DNA from: Takakia lepidozioides
Lineage: Eukaryota > Streptophyta > Takakiopsida > Takakiales > Takakiaceae
Assembly: GCA_030704615.1 (NCBI GenBank)
Contig: CM060731.1
Coordinates: forward strand, 80,270,756 to 80,334,755
Length of the DNA stretch: 64,000 nt
Reading direction: 5' to 3'
The translations under genes and the position numbers were made by a program. Shown here piece by piece: positions 46,839 to 60,000 of the stretch. Below the pieces are notes generated by a model that saw nothing but the letters and a program-made list of their open reading frames with translations, ran no database searches and was not told the DNA's origin. Within the stretch, counting starts at the first letter, position 1; each line of letters starts with the position of its first letter.

Positions 46839-49800
46839 TCCTGGTTATCTTGAAGCTAAACACCACTTGGATATTAGTTGTTCAGACTCGGGTAAATTTT
46901 TTTTGCATCAGCACCCAGAACTGAGGGGGCCATAAACATCAGCTCTGTTTACGAGCCCCCAAGCCTGAAGTTGACTAGAAGACCCACTTCTGAAACTCGG
47001 AAACAACTCGAGTAAGATCCTGAACCAGAAACAAACTGGTAAAAAGCAGTGCATGTAGGTCTCAATCACAGGTTGGTATGTTGTGGTCTGAGCAGGTTAG
47101 CAATCAGGAGAGCTAAAAGACTTCACTGGTCAAAAGTAAGACCAGAAAGCATAACTTTCGACCAAGAAGACCCAGCTGCCTAACAATGTTTGCTGAGTTC
47201 TAGCACTAGAGATTTAAGAGCTTCCCAAGGGATTCAGGCATGTGAACATCGCGGCGGCATTGCGACATTTTAAAAACTGAGCCTAGCTTTGCTGACCCAG
47301 GCGGTCCCTTCTCGAGCTCAAGAAACGGCACACCAAGGATGTCATGGCCCAGGGGAATTCTTTGTCATGTCAGCATGTTTGAGAGATTGAGCTGCTTGAG
47401 TTTACTGAAAAGATATGAAGATGGTTGTGATTGGTCATGGAGTGGGAGGTTTGAACAACCTCTACGAGTAGCACAGCTGCCAACAAGTTAGCTGACACGT
47501 GATGATGCACGCTTCTCCACCTCGTGGAACTCGTGTAGGTGAAGTGAGGATCTGGGTTTCTAGATCTACACAGTGGTGGTGGTGGGAAGAGTTTGCTCAT
47601 TCGGCCTGGGGATACTTTAGACGTGGGCTTAACCCAATCTCCATCTGGCAGTCCAATCTGCTCATGTGGCAATTTCCAAGTTAGGACGGCGGTGTAGAGA
47701 GAAGACTCCGGCCCAAACCGGTGCCCCCTTTCGGCGGTGTATGTATTTGTTGGTAAGTAGAGGGTCGCCATATATTTGCAAACAAAGCCGGATGTCTCTA
47801 GACTTGCATCAATATGTTATGGTAAGGCCGAAAGCATGGGACACTAGTACTTTGGGAAATCGACTATATTGTTTTCTAAATAAGCGTTGATTTTTTGATA
47901 AAGTTTTTAATGATCTTATAGTTAGATTGTTTTAAACGGTTGAAGTCAATATTGCTCAATTTAGGTGGGGGACGGACGGACACTTTATACCAGTTTTTTG
48001 CTCTGGGCCACCCAAGGCGTGGCCGAAAGGAGCGGCTAAAATGGATTTGGACCGCAGGTTTGATTGTGTGTCTAAAGTGGGCCAGTATGGGGTCGAAAGC
48101 GCGCACCTCCTCACAACAGGGAATAGTTTGTTGACAGACGTCTTTCTATTGCGGTAACAGCACAAGGTCGCAGGGCTTCGGCCGAAACATCCTGGAGGCA
48201 CCGGTTTGTCGCGGTCCCACACAAGGAAAAGTTTGATGGTCCCCTGCGGCAAAGCCAAAGGCAGACACTTGGAAAGTTTCTGTGGCCCAGGAGCCTGATG
48301 CAATCATCCCTTCTCGTGAGCTCCTCCTTTACACCGAGGCTGGAGTCAGATCCTTATTAGCAGTCAACGTCGTAAGAAACTTCAAAACATCTTCAGGGAG
48401 GGATTCGGAATCATGTTTTGCTACATAACTTCAGTTCGCCTAAAGAACGGAGAGGTAACTGTGTTGGTCTCGGTGGATTTGTCACAACCAAGTCTGGAAC
48501 ATGGGCAATGCAGAAAGATGGGACAGAGAGCTTGCACACACTGCATTCCAAAACCGTAGAAGTTTGAGATGATACTGCCTCCATCTATAGCGTAGCTGCA
48601 GGGGTACAGCCGAGGGTACAGCAGGAGCTCACACGGGGAAGTGTGCTCACTGCTGCCGACTTTAGTATGGGCGACTGATAGAGGTGCAGTTGGAAGAGCT
48701 CGAATACCGAGCGATTATCACTGACGTCAGGAGATCTATTCGACCTGCCTGTGCAGTGTGAATGGCGAGTGGAATTTTGAAATCACTCGTCCTTTCGTCT
48801 TTACGTGGTGGACGTATGCTGAATGGGCCACAGCTTAAGGTTTTACCTGACATTAAAAAATCCGGGGTTCCTCTTGAACCAGTCGATCATGGTTACTTTG
48901 AGTCCATGGGTCCAGAGAGGAAGATTCTAACAGACTTGAGACTCGCAAAATTTCTGACCACATCAAAACTCTCCGTGAGCAGGTCTGGCCCACCTCTCAG
49001 ATGTAGGGAATCGAAGAGTATCTTGGAAGACCCGACAGATCACGACTGTAGTGCAATAATAAAAAGACGGGCTCGAGGGGAATATAGCACAAAGTGGACC
49101 AAAGCAATATCGTACGACAGTATGGTATCCGGGCGCATCCCTCCTGGAGATGGGAAGGTTGTGAACAACTACTTCCAAACTTAGGGGTTGGCCTGGAGCA
49201 CGAGATTCAATTGCTTCCAGTTGTTACATTTTAACCATGTGTCCTCAGCAACTAAACTAGCCGGACAATCCAGAGAACACGTTCAATCATCACCATCCCT
49301 CTTGAAATACTACATAGTTCCATTGTCCAGGTACAGTTCCTCAAAAAGAGCTCTCCAACATGATGGGCTTGGGACCACCTCTTCAGCCAATGATTCTTAT
49401 CCCTGCCAATCATGCACAATTTCTGGTATGACTTGTGTCGATAGATAGAAAGATATGAAAAATTATAGAAGGATCTCAGTAGGCCAGGTGATGAGGGAAC
49501 GATCATGCCTTTACTCAGATACCGAAGGACTTCAAGCCTGACAGTTCGCTACCTTACGGTTCCACCTACCACTTCCTGCTGAGTACAAACATGAGCGTGA
49601 AACTACAATGTCTGGTAACCAATTGAAAGATGCTAACTTTTATGACCAGCATTATGGCAGGCTATAACGACCTCCCGCTTACTTTGGTTACTAGCTGATC
49701 ACCTTGCTAGCGCGAGTATGCTTTTCAGAGTTCATAAGTGGTGCGCCCGCCTTAGTGGGTATTGGATTATTTCTCTTATATGCTTTATCACCTATCTCCT

Positions 49801-52326
49801 GACTCCAGTTCCAGCCGGAAGGCAGTAGCCCTTCACTACTTCGGGTGAATTGACACAGCAATTTGCGCTTGCTTTTAGGTTCGTCCGAGTCAACCTTTTT
49901 GCTTGTTTCTTGTTTTCAATGATCTCCTCAACTTCTAGATAAAGAATATATCCTCCAGCACAAATCATTCCTATCACCAAATCATGCTGTTTAATTACTC
50001 AAAAAATCCTGGACGAACCAGGCATCCCTACTAACAGTCGCTCGCAGTCTATTCCTCGCTCTAAAACGATGAGTATCATAAACTGTGCAGGCAGGCCCAA
50101 GCTCCAACTCGGACCAAATACTGTCAGTGGATGTGACGTTGCAGCTAAGCTGTGACCGGCACACATTTACAGAGCTCGCTTCCTCTCGCATGACTTGGCG
50201 AAAGCTTGCCTATACTGTCAATAAACCGTGGAACTATAAACGAAAGAACATTTAGCGTACAACAGATTGCAGGCCCAAAAGTAGGTGCGAACCCCGCTTC
50301 ATCAAGCCCAAAGCAACTCAATCTAAGCTCCACTACTTACAAATCGACCGTTGACACACGCTGCCGGCATTTGCTGGCGCCTACATTCCATCTTCATGAC
50401 TGAGTCGATTACTTCCATCGATACTCCGAGTGAAGAATTTCAGAAAATGAGGAGCTTTTGCAAACAACTGATCAATCCAAGTCAGATCCAACCCGAGTCT
50501 ACAGAGTGGATCAGTGCATGAGAGCATTACGATCATCGCGCAATCGGACTGAAAGGCATGCACTCGAGAGGCGCCCCCAGACGGCGGGCCCCGACATCCT
50601 TGACAGGGGCAGACATTCGCCTCGGGAGCTGGGACGAGGATCGACCCGGCTAAGAAACGGGTCGAAAAATTCTAACTATATTTCCTTTGTAACCAATGAT
50701 CATTACTTCGGTAGCAGATATGTTTAAATACTTACGAGGGTTATGGTTTTGAATTCAAATCGAGCTGCCGGTGTCACTTTATGCAAAAGTGGCTTTATGT
50801 CTTTCTCTCCAGTCTCGCAACTCATCTGGCGAGGAGGAGAGGTGTGGAGCATGGAGCATCTAATGCAGGCATTCATTCCTCATGATGTGCTGAAGTGCGG
50901 CGCGGAATGCACGTGTGGAGCCCGTAAGGGAAGGTTGGCAAAAGGTCCAAGAGAATGATGAGCAACGTAGACTGCTCGAGTGCGGTACGCTGGCCCAAAG
51001 TAAAGCTTCTTGTCACGTTCTGGGCGAGCTCGTCTTTCTGTTGGATCGCTTGTTTCAGTGTCAGTAATATGTTCTTGAAGTGGAAAGATGACATCATTGC
51101 TGGCAGGGAATTGACAACGGAGGAGTCTGACAATTTTTATACAAATGCAGTTATATGCTCTGCCAGATTAGTACGCTCATCTGTGTAGGGATAGACGACA
51201 TTATTGAAGGTTTTATCTCTGGTTTTATTTCTCGTTTTTCTACAGCAAAATGTTCACTGGAAGCTGTTTTGTATGGGACAAGGGAAGAAGATGGCATAAA
51301 ATCAGGTCACCAACCCACAGAAGCATTAACATTTTCGATTAACAAAGGGGTTTGAGAGTAAATTTGGGTGTTACAGCCTGTACTGTGTCCCGAAAGTCTA
51401 GATAGCTCCACTAAATGAACGCAGATACCAAGGAAACATTTGACTCTAGTCGGTGAGAGGGCACTAACGACAGAAGGTGATTGACTATTACGTGAGCTTT
51501 CAACAGAAGAGAGCTCCAAGCTCCATACCTTAACAACAAAGGACGGTATCTAATCTTCAATTGCTTTTCTACGAAACGAGGCTGCAGAAATGCTCGTATG
51601 ATTCAGTGTGAAGTGTACATGCACGCAGGGGCTACGCTACAGTACTAAATATAACAGTTGCATATCCACGAGTCTTGGAAGGCGTACTTACTTTGCAAAT
51701 AACAAAGAACTCTCATCTCATCTCACCACATATGTGAAGCGAACATACGAGGAAAATGTAATCTCAAGTAGCTAACTGTATAGAAGTTTGATTGACCTCC
51801 GATCCATTACATGCAGTGCCAACTCGTAGGCAGATAGGAAGTTGACACATCAATCGCATATAGGTTACTGGAGGAGTACAAAATTTGAGTATTCATGTCA
51901 ACTTCAAATACATTCTTAAAAGTGTTTTCTCTGTAGTCCGCAAATTGGCAGAAGGTCATGAAACCCATGTTATCGCCAGCTGCGTAACTCTGCGACCATC
52001 TATCCTCAACATGAATCTCAGTACCAAAACTGGCTTCAGCTCTACATCAGCGGCAGATTTTGAGAAGTCATGCAGACAGACTGCTACAGCCTAACACTTT
52101 ACAGCAACTTGAAATTCCTTGTGTCTGGGCATCAACACCGAAAGCCTATGTAGGTACGCATGCAAAAATTGTTGCTGATGGCAGATATATGTGCCTATTC
52201 AAAAGGCCCATTGCAGGTTAAAGGGCGATTGGCAGGGAAGTAGGCAAGAGTACTTTCCACTGAGCTGACCTTACGATCCCCAGAACTACTTGAAACGGTA
52301 GCAACGAGAGCAGAGGTCGGACCTCA
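46839..52326. other. intergenic region, no recognised gene
   Basis: The longest frame is plus 48762-49184 (140 aa, Lys/Arg/Ser-rich, no motif). The others are shorter and unassigned. No rRNA, tRNA or transposon signature was recognised. It includes the 3' flank of the HAD gene on the left and of the BURP gene on the right. Confidence 0.45.
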
Positions 52327-53382
52327 TCAGTGGGAGGGCACCCAGATGAGATCATTCTGAGTTGACCAATGGCATGCTTCGGCTCCCCGAGGAATGTTGA
52401 GAGCCGTGAAGGCAGGATGCTCTGATGCCCAGAGACTGGTATCCAAATGACAGATGGCGACTGCGTGAATGACTGATCCATCTAAAGCTGCCAACGACGC
52501 CTGCACCACCTTGGTTCCTGTGACATGATGGCAGTAATAGAGAGCCGAAGGAAACATAACGTTGTGGCAAATGACAATATTCTCGCCCTCTACCACACTT
52601 CGCTTGGTAAAGTCAACAACCTTCACTGGTGCCTTGGCGGAAGGCTTGTCAGCAGGAGCACCGGTCGTGGTCAGAAATTCCACATCGGGGCCAATCTGGG
52701 AGGAAACGAACTCGGCCATGGCCTCAACCGAGGTAGGGCATGCTCTCTCTTCCCCAGGAAGTGCAGGATTTTCACACAGATACACCGCGGTACCCATCAT
52801 CTTAGACATCTCAGTCTTCTCCCCAATGTTGAAGGTCTGGAGGAGCTTGGGCAAGCTGGATGAGGTGAGAGCCGGCAGCGAGCCAGCTACCGCGCGGGGC
52901 AGAAAAGGCCTGCTGGGAATCGGATCATGCAGATTCTCAGCTAGCAACATCTCAGCTCCCACCTCCAAATGACTCTCCAGAAAAAAGTCAAACTGAAAAT
53001 CGTTGATGGTCTTGATACCCAACGCCCGACTAACATCATCCTGCTCCAACGCACTGTCTAGACCCACGTAAGGCGTAATCTTAGTATTCTCATCACACAC
53101 CAGCCCTGCAGCCTTACAAAACGACTCACTCACGCTAGGAAAAACAGACCCTCCAGCAACCGAACTCGCGAACCGACCCGCCATGGAACTCCCGTCCACA
53201 GGAGAAATTGCCCTGCGCAAGGTTGGCGGCATCTCTACCTTCGGCAACTCCTTCCGCCAGAAGCTCAATGCTGGCCCAGCATTGTCGTTCCTGCTCCCCT
53301 CAACTCCCCCTACCGCAGCAATTGCGTTGCAGCATACCACCAGCACCACCACCCAAAGCCCCATCACTCCAATCCTCGCCAT
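52327..53382 (-). CDS. BURP-domain secreted protein
   Basis: A single uninterrupted exon encodes 351 residues. Residues 1-26 form a signal peptide (short basic start, VVVLVV core), so the protein is secreted to the apoplast or cell wall. After a variable region, the BURP domain starts near residue 132 with FDFFLESHLEVG. It has the paired cysteines at 203 and 215 and the four Cys-His pairs at 272, 284, 311 and 337 (spacings 10, 25 and 24). It ends with CHW near the C-terminus, as in the family. BURP proteins (USP, RD22, PG1-beta types) are plant-specific wall or stress proteins; the biochemical role is generally poorly known. The last CH spacing is one shorter than the usual 25-26. The first in-frame Met was chosen because the signal peptide follows it directly. 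There are no lesions. Confidence 0.93.
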   Translation of the reverse strand: MARIGVMGLWVVVLVVCCNAIAAVGGVEGSRNDNAGPALSFWRKELPKVEMPPTLRRAISPVDGSSMAGRFASSVAGGSVFPSVSESFCKAAGLVCDENTKITPYVGLDSALEQDDVSRALGIKTINDFQFDFFLESHLEVGAEMLLAENLHDPIPSRPFLPRAVAGSLPALTSSSLPKLLQTFNIGEKTEMSKMMGTAVYLCENPALPGEERACPTSVEAMAEFVSSQIGPDVEFLTTTGAPADKPSAKAPVKVVDFTKRSVVEGENIVICHNVMFPSALYYCHHVTGTKVVQASLAALDGSVIHAVAICHLDTSLWASEHPAFTALNIPRGAEACHWSTQNDLIWVPSH

Positions 53383-54326
53383 ACCTCCGCCTGCCTCTTA
53401 CTCTCTTCCGCTCTCTGCACACCTCGACCGCTCAAGCTGCTCGGCTGCGAGTCTAAGTTAAGTGTAGAGACAGACAGACAGCGCTGTGAAGGAGAGCGTG
53501 GAGCGGCTGGAGCGATAGAGAACGATGAACAAGAGCATGGCCGGGTGCGCCCTTTATGGGCCGGGCCGGGCCCCACCCCCGCCGGTCGTTACATTCCGCG
53601 CCCGCCCTCCCTTTAACGGCACCGGTAACCCGAGGGCGTACCGGAATAATAACATATATCTGTCGGAAGATCTATCGCTCCGTTCCCGCTGTACTAAAAT
53701 AACCCCCGCCCCTCCTTTCGTCGGTCCGGCCTCCGTCCACGTACCCGGAAACGTGCCGCGCACCCGCCGTTCCGGGGGGCGCGGAGGGGGCGGTCTAGTC
53801 ACGGGCTCCCTTGTGCGCCACAACTTTTTCGTTTATCGCTCCACGTATTGTACACAATTTGTATCCCATGCACGTATTACATGTACGATATACGGGGCGA
53901 CCAGCGTAACCGGTAGGCGCAAGCAGCGAGGAGCCTGTGACTGTGCACTGCGGTACGGGCTGTAGCAGGTCAATGACAGTGTGACCGGCTCTATCTCGCC
54001 GGGATACTACGATACTACCCCCCGCCCGGGATCCGCGCTTCGCACATCCCCCCCACACACTTACTCCCACGGATGGATGGATGAACTTACTTACCTATTT
54101 ATTTCGTCCATTATTTCGTCCGATAAATATGTACCATGTGATGACCGAGGTCGGTGTGTGAAGATCACGCAAAATCGAAGTATTTGGGACCCGTCCGCGT
54201 GCTGGCCGTTCATTCGCCGGTGACCTGGCCCTATCTCTGGGGACGCCCTCCCATTCGCCAGTGAATCGCCACACCCTATTCTCAATCATCACGAGGGCCG
54301 CCCCCCTCTCACAAAACATATACCTA

Positions 54327-54673
54327 GGGTAACTGTACCTATCATTGCCCATTTAAGACTTTGAGAAGCCATAACTTGTTCATATGATCATATTATGGTA
54401 CAGAATTTGGACCTAGGGGGAGGTTGGCAAGTTGGCTTCAAAACCCAACTTACGAAATTTACAAAACCCAATACACTGCATTGAAGTGTTGGGCACAACG
54501 AGCCTATATAATTTTCATAAAACCAAGTATCATCCCCTAAGCACGGTCGACGGGTGTACAGTGATAGGCGCTGGGATGCGCAATCATAGGGGTTTGCGCT
54601 GTCCCACAGGTGCGCAATGATAGGGGCTGGCTGCGCGATCATAGGGGTTTTGCAATGATAGGTACAGTTACCC
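54327..54673. mobile_element. 347 bp MITE with TA target duplication
   Basis: Perfect 22-base terminal inverted repeats (starting GGGTAACTGTACCTATCA at 54327 and mirrored at 54652-54673) are flanked on both sides by TA (54325-54326, 54674-54675). This is the signature of a Tc1/mariner-type MITE. The right half contains repeated GCGCAATGATAGGGG-like units (about 54575, 54613, 54633, 54652). There is no coding capacity. It lies about 0.95 kb upstream of the BURP ATG. Confidence 0.85.
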
Positions 54674-54803
54674 TATATATCGCGGAAGAAAAATGAGGAA
54701 AAGTAGTTGAACGAAGTCGGGAGGCGTTGAGATTAGTGCGAAATGGCAGAAGCGTTACACTACCTACCGACAATTACTAAGTACTTAACGCAGATCGCAC
54801 AGA

Positions 54804-54818
54804 GACAGAGAGAGAGAG

Positions 54819-54850
<32 letters not shown>
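54804..54850 (+). repeat. (GA)n microsatellite
   Basis: A nearly uninterrupted GA/AG dinucleotide run of about 45 bases. GA repeats near plant promoters can bind GAGA-binding (BPC) proteins; here that is only an inference. Confidence 0.9.
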
Positions 54851-54852
<2 letters not shown>

Positions 54853-55830
54853 GAAGGGAGAGGAAAATATCGGGAGAGCGGGTGCCGCGTTATGAGGGCG
54901 CCCACTTGCCACACTAAATCTTCGCACAAGTGTCGCAGACCGAAAAGGGCCGCGCATAAATAAACCGCAACGCGAGAGTGACGTCGCGGGGTCGATTCAA
55001 GGCTCGAAAACCCGCGCGCGATCTGCTGCCAGTCAGACGGCGGGTGAGAGTAAGTGCGGTAGGGTTGAGAATGTGACACTCGGCCGTGCACTGTTGGTGG
55101 CATGATGTACTACGGCCGCAGGCGCGCTTACCGGCTGCTCCTGTCACGCTTTGCCACCCCAATTCCGCGCCGTGCATCGTCATTCCGCGGGGATGGATGA
55201 CGCTCGGACAGAGTACGTATGTACTGTATTTAGGTGTTGGAACTTGGAACTATTGATACATATAGTGCCGCGAAAATGTCAACTCAGAGGGGAAATGCCT
55301 CCAAATCATTGCGTAGTTACGTAGGAGGGCAATAAATGTGCGGGCGGAGTTCCAAATTAGAGCGAAGGTCGGTAGGGTTGCGAGAACTTGCGACGATGGG
55401 GTCGAAGCGGCGTGGCGGGCGAGGTGTTGGGGGAGTACAGTATCTATGGGGTCGATCTGCTGCGGGGGCGTGTAAGAGAAAACGTGAGGGAGGGGATGAG
55501 TGGGAGGGATATGGGGGAAGGACGGATCCGTGGCACAATGTATTCACGCACTCCCTGTGATGGCCCGCGCGCTGCTGCAGCGCCGATTCTGGAGTCTGCC
55601 GTCCGTCCTTTGCCTTGGCCTCCCCGGACTTCAGAAAACTGCATTAGCGCCACACAAGGGTTGGCAGAGGCGTGGGAGTACGTGGGTACAGGGGCGGCAG
55701 GGGGGCGGAGGGGGGCGGAGGCGGGTTGGCTGTCACTGGCTGATGTTGGTGAGCAATCTTGACATTATATTCTCGGGGGGAGAGGAGGGAGGGAGCGGAT
55801 TCCAAGAACTCGGTTCCCAATTAGGCTGAC

Positions 55831-57021
55831 GATGCAGGAAAGTAATGTGTGATAACAAGTTGTTGTCCTGATGAGAGAGGGGGTGTTTGCAGTATGTAAG
55901 TTAGGTCTTCCGGATGGAGATACTCAATTAACGAACTCCCGGAATGATGGTACTTGTATCACAGTGATGGCACTAAGCTGGGGATGACCAGTTTGCAGGA
56001 GGCGCTTTCAATCCAATGATTCAAAGAGTTTAGTAAACGGAATTCCATTCCATTCCACCTCATTTTACAGCGCACACCAGGGCATTTACAGAGCATTGAA
56101 CGTCAGTGTGCCCACAGCCGCCCAAAGATTTGCAAGGCAGGCAGAGGTGGAGCAAGCGATGACGCCATGGCTCGCATACAGCCAGCATTGCACTGCAAAT
56201 GCAGGGCATTCATGGGCTATGCGCAGGCATAAGAGATCATAGTACCTTTTCCTCACTCTGGGCAAGAGCCCTCTTGGAATCGACGAGAGTCCATCTCCGA
56301 AGAGTCCGATGAACAACTTCCCGTCCGCAGCTTGGACAGAAATGGCAGTCTGCATGCAGTCATAATACGCTACAGTCCAAAACACAAGGTACATGATGAT
56401 AGTGAAGCGAAAGGTTGTGGGCTGGGACCAGCCTTCAGTTATGGCTGGGTACGAATCTTTGATGGACAAAGCTTTCTGCCCAAATCCCTTTTTCGATTGC
56501 AAAGGAATGAATGATAACGAGTCATAAATGTGCAGAGCCTGTCAGATGGCGGTTAAAGCGTAGCGGCGGCAGCTGACGCTCACCCCCAACGACTTTCTAG
56601 CTACGGCTACACCAAAACTCCCATCCCATTATGAAGTCAAGAGAGGTGAGTAAGGTGAGCGGAATCAGCAGGGAGAAGAGTCCGAGCATTGACAACACAA
56701 AATGGGGGGCCGTTTGAAAAACCAACTGAATAAAGAAACTCTTCTGCTAAGCTCATGTTGTTGTAATGCAGTTCACACTCTGTGACACGTTCAAGAGATG
56801 ACAAAGCACTCAAGTTTTGGGAAGAGACAGGCAAGTCAGAGAAGTCTTTAGTGTGGGTTGATGGCAAGAAAGACACGCAATGAACTGGGGAGTGAGCGGA
56901 ACCAATTTGAGATGAGCAACCTCTTCTAAAAGAGTCCTTCTGACCAAGTCCAAACCACTGGTGGGTGTTTGTCAAAGGAAACAACTCAACAAGTCACAAC
57001 CACATGTAGCACTAGTTCCCC
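55831..57021. other. region between the BURP upstream DNA and ABCB 3' end
   Basis: No family recognised. A minus-strand frame 56502-56086 (138 aa) has no motif. The part next to 57021 should be the 3' UTR of the ABCB gene. Confidence 0.35.
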
Positions 57022-60000
57022 TTAACCTGGATTGATGAGCTCTGCGTAAGCGCCACAAGACTTGGCAATCAAAGTCTCATGGGTTCCCTTCTCCACTATT
57101 TCTCCATCCCGGATGACTGCTATAATGTCTGCATTCCGGATGGTTGAAAGCCTGCACATGAAAACTTTAGTCATGAGATGAAAGTGAGATGTGGATAAGA
57201 ACCTTCTACTAACCTAATGAACCTCACTCAAAGAGTTTGCCAAAAAGTGACCAATGTTGAACGACAAGAGAGACATCTGCTAGATTGTCCCAATGACAGC
57301 TAGGTTTGATCAACAACATGAGTACTTAACAAGTCATGACATATAAGTAAAAGCTCTAGGACACAAAATTCACCTATGCGCAATGAGCACAGTTGTCCGG
57401 TCTTTCATCAGGTTGTCAAGTGCCTCCTGCACAATCTCTTCTGACTGAGAGTCCAGGGCACTGGTAGCCTCATCCAACAACAAAATGGCAGGATCCTTGA
57501 GAACTGCCCGGGCAATTGCAATGCGCTGCTTTTGCCCACCAGACAATTTGAGGCCCCTTTCCCCCACATCTGTCTTGTACCCATCGGGTAAGTTGCTAAT
57601 GAAAGTATGAGCATTTGCAGCTTTGGCAGCCTCAATAATCTCTGCCTCAGAGGCCGCATCCCTACCATACAATATATTTTCATAAATTGTGGTTGCAAAT
57701 AGGGCAGGCTCTTGCTGGACTAGTCCAATATGGCGCCGCAGCGACCGAAGCTTGAGTTTCCGTATGTCAATTCCATCTACGGTCACCTTTCCTGCTAGAG
57801 GGTCATAGAACCTTGCGATCAATGCAATCACAGTACTCTTCCCTGATAAACATTGGTCCACGGTTTTACTAGTGAGTATATATCTCGTGCAAAATTCCGT
57901 AACTCACACAGTTGAATAGAATATTCTAACTGGGCTGATTCCATGAGCATGTTATCACATGTCCAGTAACGTCGACTTGTGAATCTTCATCGAGAAATCA
58001 AAGGGAAGTGTGTGTGAGAGCAAGAAAGAAAGAAAAACTTTGTAATGTCCAGGGACGTGAACAACAGCCAAAGACAGAAAAGGAACTTCTTAGGTCCAGG
58101 CCTAGAGGGCCATGGAACAAAAATAGAACAACACACTAGAACCCCTGAAACCAAATAACACATCACCTGTGCACAAAGAAAGGCAGATCTAAGACTCCAA
58201 ATGTTGCTCTTGTGGAGAGAGAGGATGGACTCATGATTTTGCCGTAGCCTTGTGACCATAGACCCCGCGCCCAGTTTGGGCGGAACTAGAGGGAAAGGAC
58301 ACTACCTTTGTGAGGGGCTCACTCCAGTAGTGGGACTCATTACCTCGGTACAAACAATGGGTCTGGGCTTTCCGGATTCCCTCTAGAAGCCCTTTGCACA
58401 AGCACCAATCTGCAGTGTGTGAGCTGGCCAGGAATTAGACCCCAACAGGACCAGGGGTTTAGGCTCAGCATCAAGATTGTGTGGAGAGCAGACGAAGTTG
58501 TTTGCGGTAGCCTTGTGACCATAGACCCCCCCACGCCCACTTTGGATGGAAACAGAGGGAATAGACACTGCCTTTGTCAGGCAGTAGTGGGACTTATCTT
58601 GACATAAATAATGAGTTCGGGCTTTCCAGATATCCTCTAGAAAGCCCTTCACACAAGCATCAATCTGCTGCAGCCCAAAAGTTAGACTCCAACAGGGCCA
58701 GGGCTTTAGGCTCAAGCCTTGAGATTTTGCCATAGCCTTACGGCCATTGACCCCGTGGGAAACTACAGGCTCTGCGGGACCTGGAGCCTTTTGTGGGGTT
58801 CGCACCCACCAGGGTTGAGAGAGGGAATGAGATCTAAAATCCACAAGTGGCCTGGGGGCCCACGGGACAAGTTGAAAACCAGAAACTCATCAAAGCCAAA
58901 AGTCTTGCCCCTTTCTACTTGAAATTCAAATTGAAACAGAGAAAAAAGGAACTTCATAATGAGGAAGAGAAACCAGAAGAAGGACCAGGTGCTTACCTGA
59001 GCCACTTGTCCCAACCAAAGCAAGGCTCTTCCCTGCATTCACCTTCAAGCTGAAGTCCTTTAAGAGAATGATCTCTGGTCTTGATGGATATGCAAATGTG
59101 ATGTGCTTGAGCTCAATATCACCCCTCACCTCATTGACATCGTGGGAAGCAGGGTCAATAGGATCTATCTCTGTGGTGCGATCAAGAATCTTGAAAATGG
59201 AATTCAGTGCCTGAGAGAAGACAGATAGAGGAAAACATGTCCACCCCTCAGTGATCCAGAAATATGCAACAAAGCCTACCTGAAAGACCCACACTGCCAT
59301 CCTCCACAAGCCCAATCAGATCTATTCATCCATCATTGATTCAAAGGCCTTCATCATAGTAGGGTTCTTCACCAAAATTACACAGTGTGTTCAAGTGGAA
59401 AGGATGTACAGTCAGTGATAGTATTTGGGAGTAGTATGAGTAAATGTTGAGGACCAGAGAAAGTGTCTAGGGTAACATCACAAAGTAGGGTAACAATACA
59501 AATGTGTACAAAAAAATAGCTACCCATTCTACATAAGGCAAGGGTACCTGAGATCCTTTTAATATATCAGGGGCCATAGTAAGTGACTCAGCCAGCATCA
59601 CAGCTGTAACAATCAGCACAATAAATGTTCGCACTATGTTGGAAAAATCATCATATCTCCCATTTTTCACCAAGGTTGACGCATACCACATGGCTAGCCC
59701 ATAGGAGCTGAAGATTGAAAACTGGGAGAGACCATAACCAAACCCTGCAAGGTGCCCCCGCACAAAAGTTCGCCTTTTTGGCACTTCAAGCTCCCGAATG
59801 AAGAGGTCAACCACTTTCTCTTCTGCGCAGAATGCTGCTACAGTCTTAATGTTTCCCACAGCCTCACTGGCCACCATGCTTGCCCTTGCATATGCCTTGG
59901 CCAGATCTCCTCCAAACCCTTTCAGGAATTGGTGCTGCATTTGGAAATTTCCAAGGCTGGAACAAGGCTGGATGCAATAAATCTAATTCTTTGTTCTTCC

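Larger units (their letters stand above)
53383..55830 (-). promoter_or_regulatory. CpG-rich upstream region of the BURP gene
   Basis: Compared with the rest of the window this region is GC- and CpG-rich, especially 53540-54100 and 54880-55700, and resembles an unmethylated promoter. On the minus strand, GGCCCATAAAGGGCG about 170-180 bases before the ATG combines a GGCCCA (TCP site II-like) element with a weak TATA-like ATAAAG (53553-53560). The leader is followed by a purine-rich stretch. A GA microsatellite lies at about 54804-54850. Open frames here are mostly composition artefacts. Confidence 0.4.

Noticed and set aside
46657-46935. Alternative plus-strand frame at the end of the HAD gene
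   Set aside because: It overlaps the last HAD exon, whose conserved motif IV and stop fix the frame.
48762-49184. 140-codon plus-strand frame as a gene
   Set aside because: No motif, no splice context and no neighbour support; kept only as a note in the intergenic entry.
53525-55829. Long frames in the CpG-rich region upstream of BURP
   Set aside because: They are GC-rich, on both strands, with no motif or splice support; composition explains them.
57408-57698. Second frame inside the ABCB NBD2 exon
   Set aside because: It is a shadow of the NBD2 frame that carries the signature and Walker B motifs.
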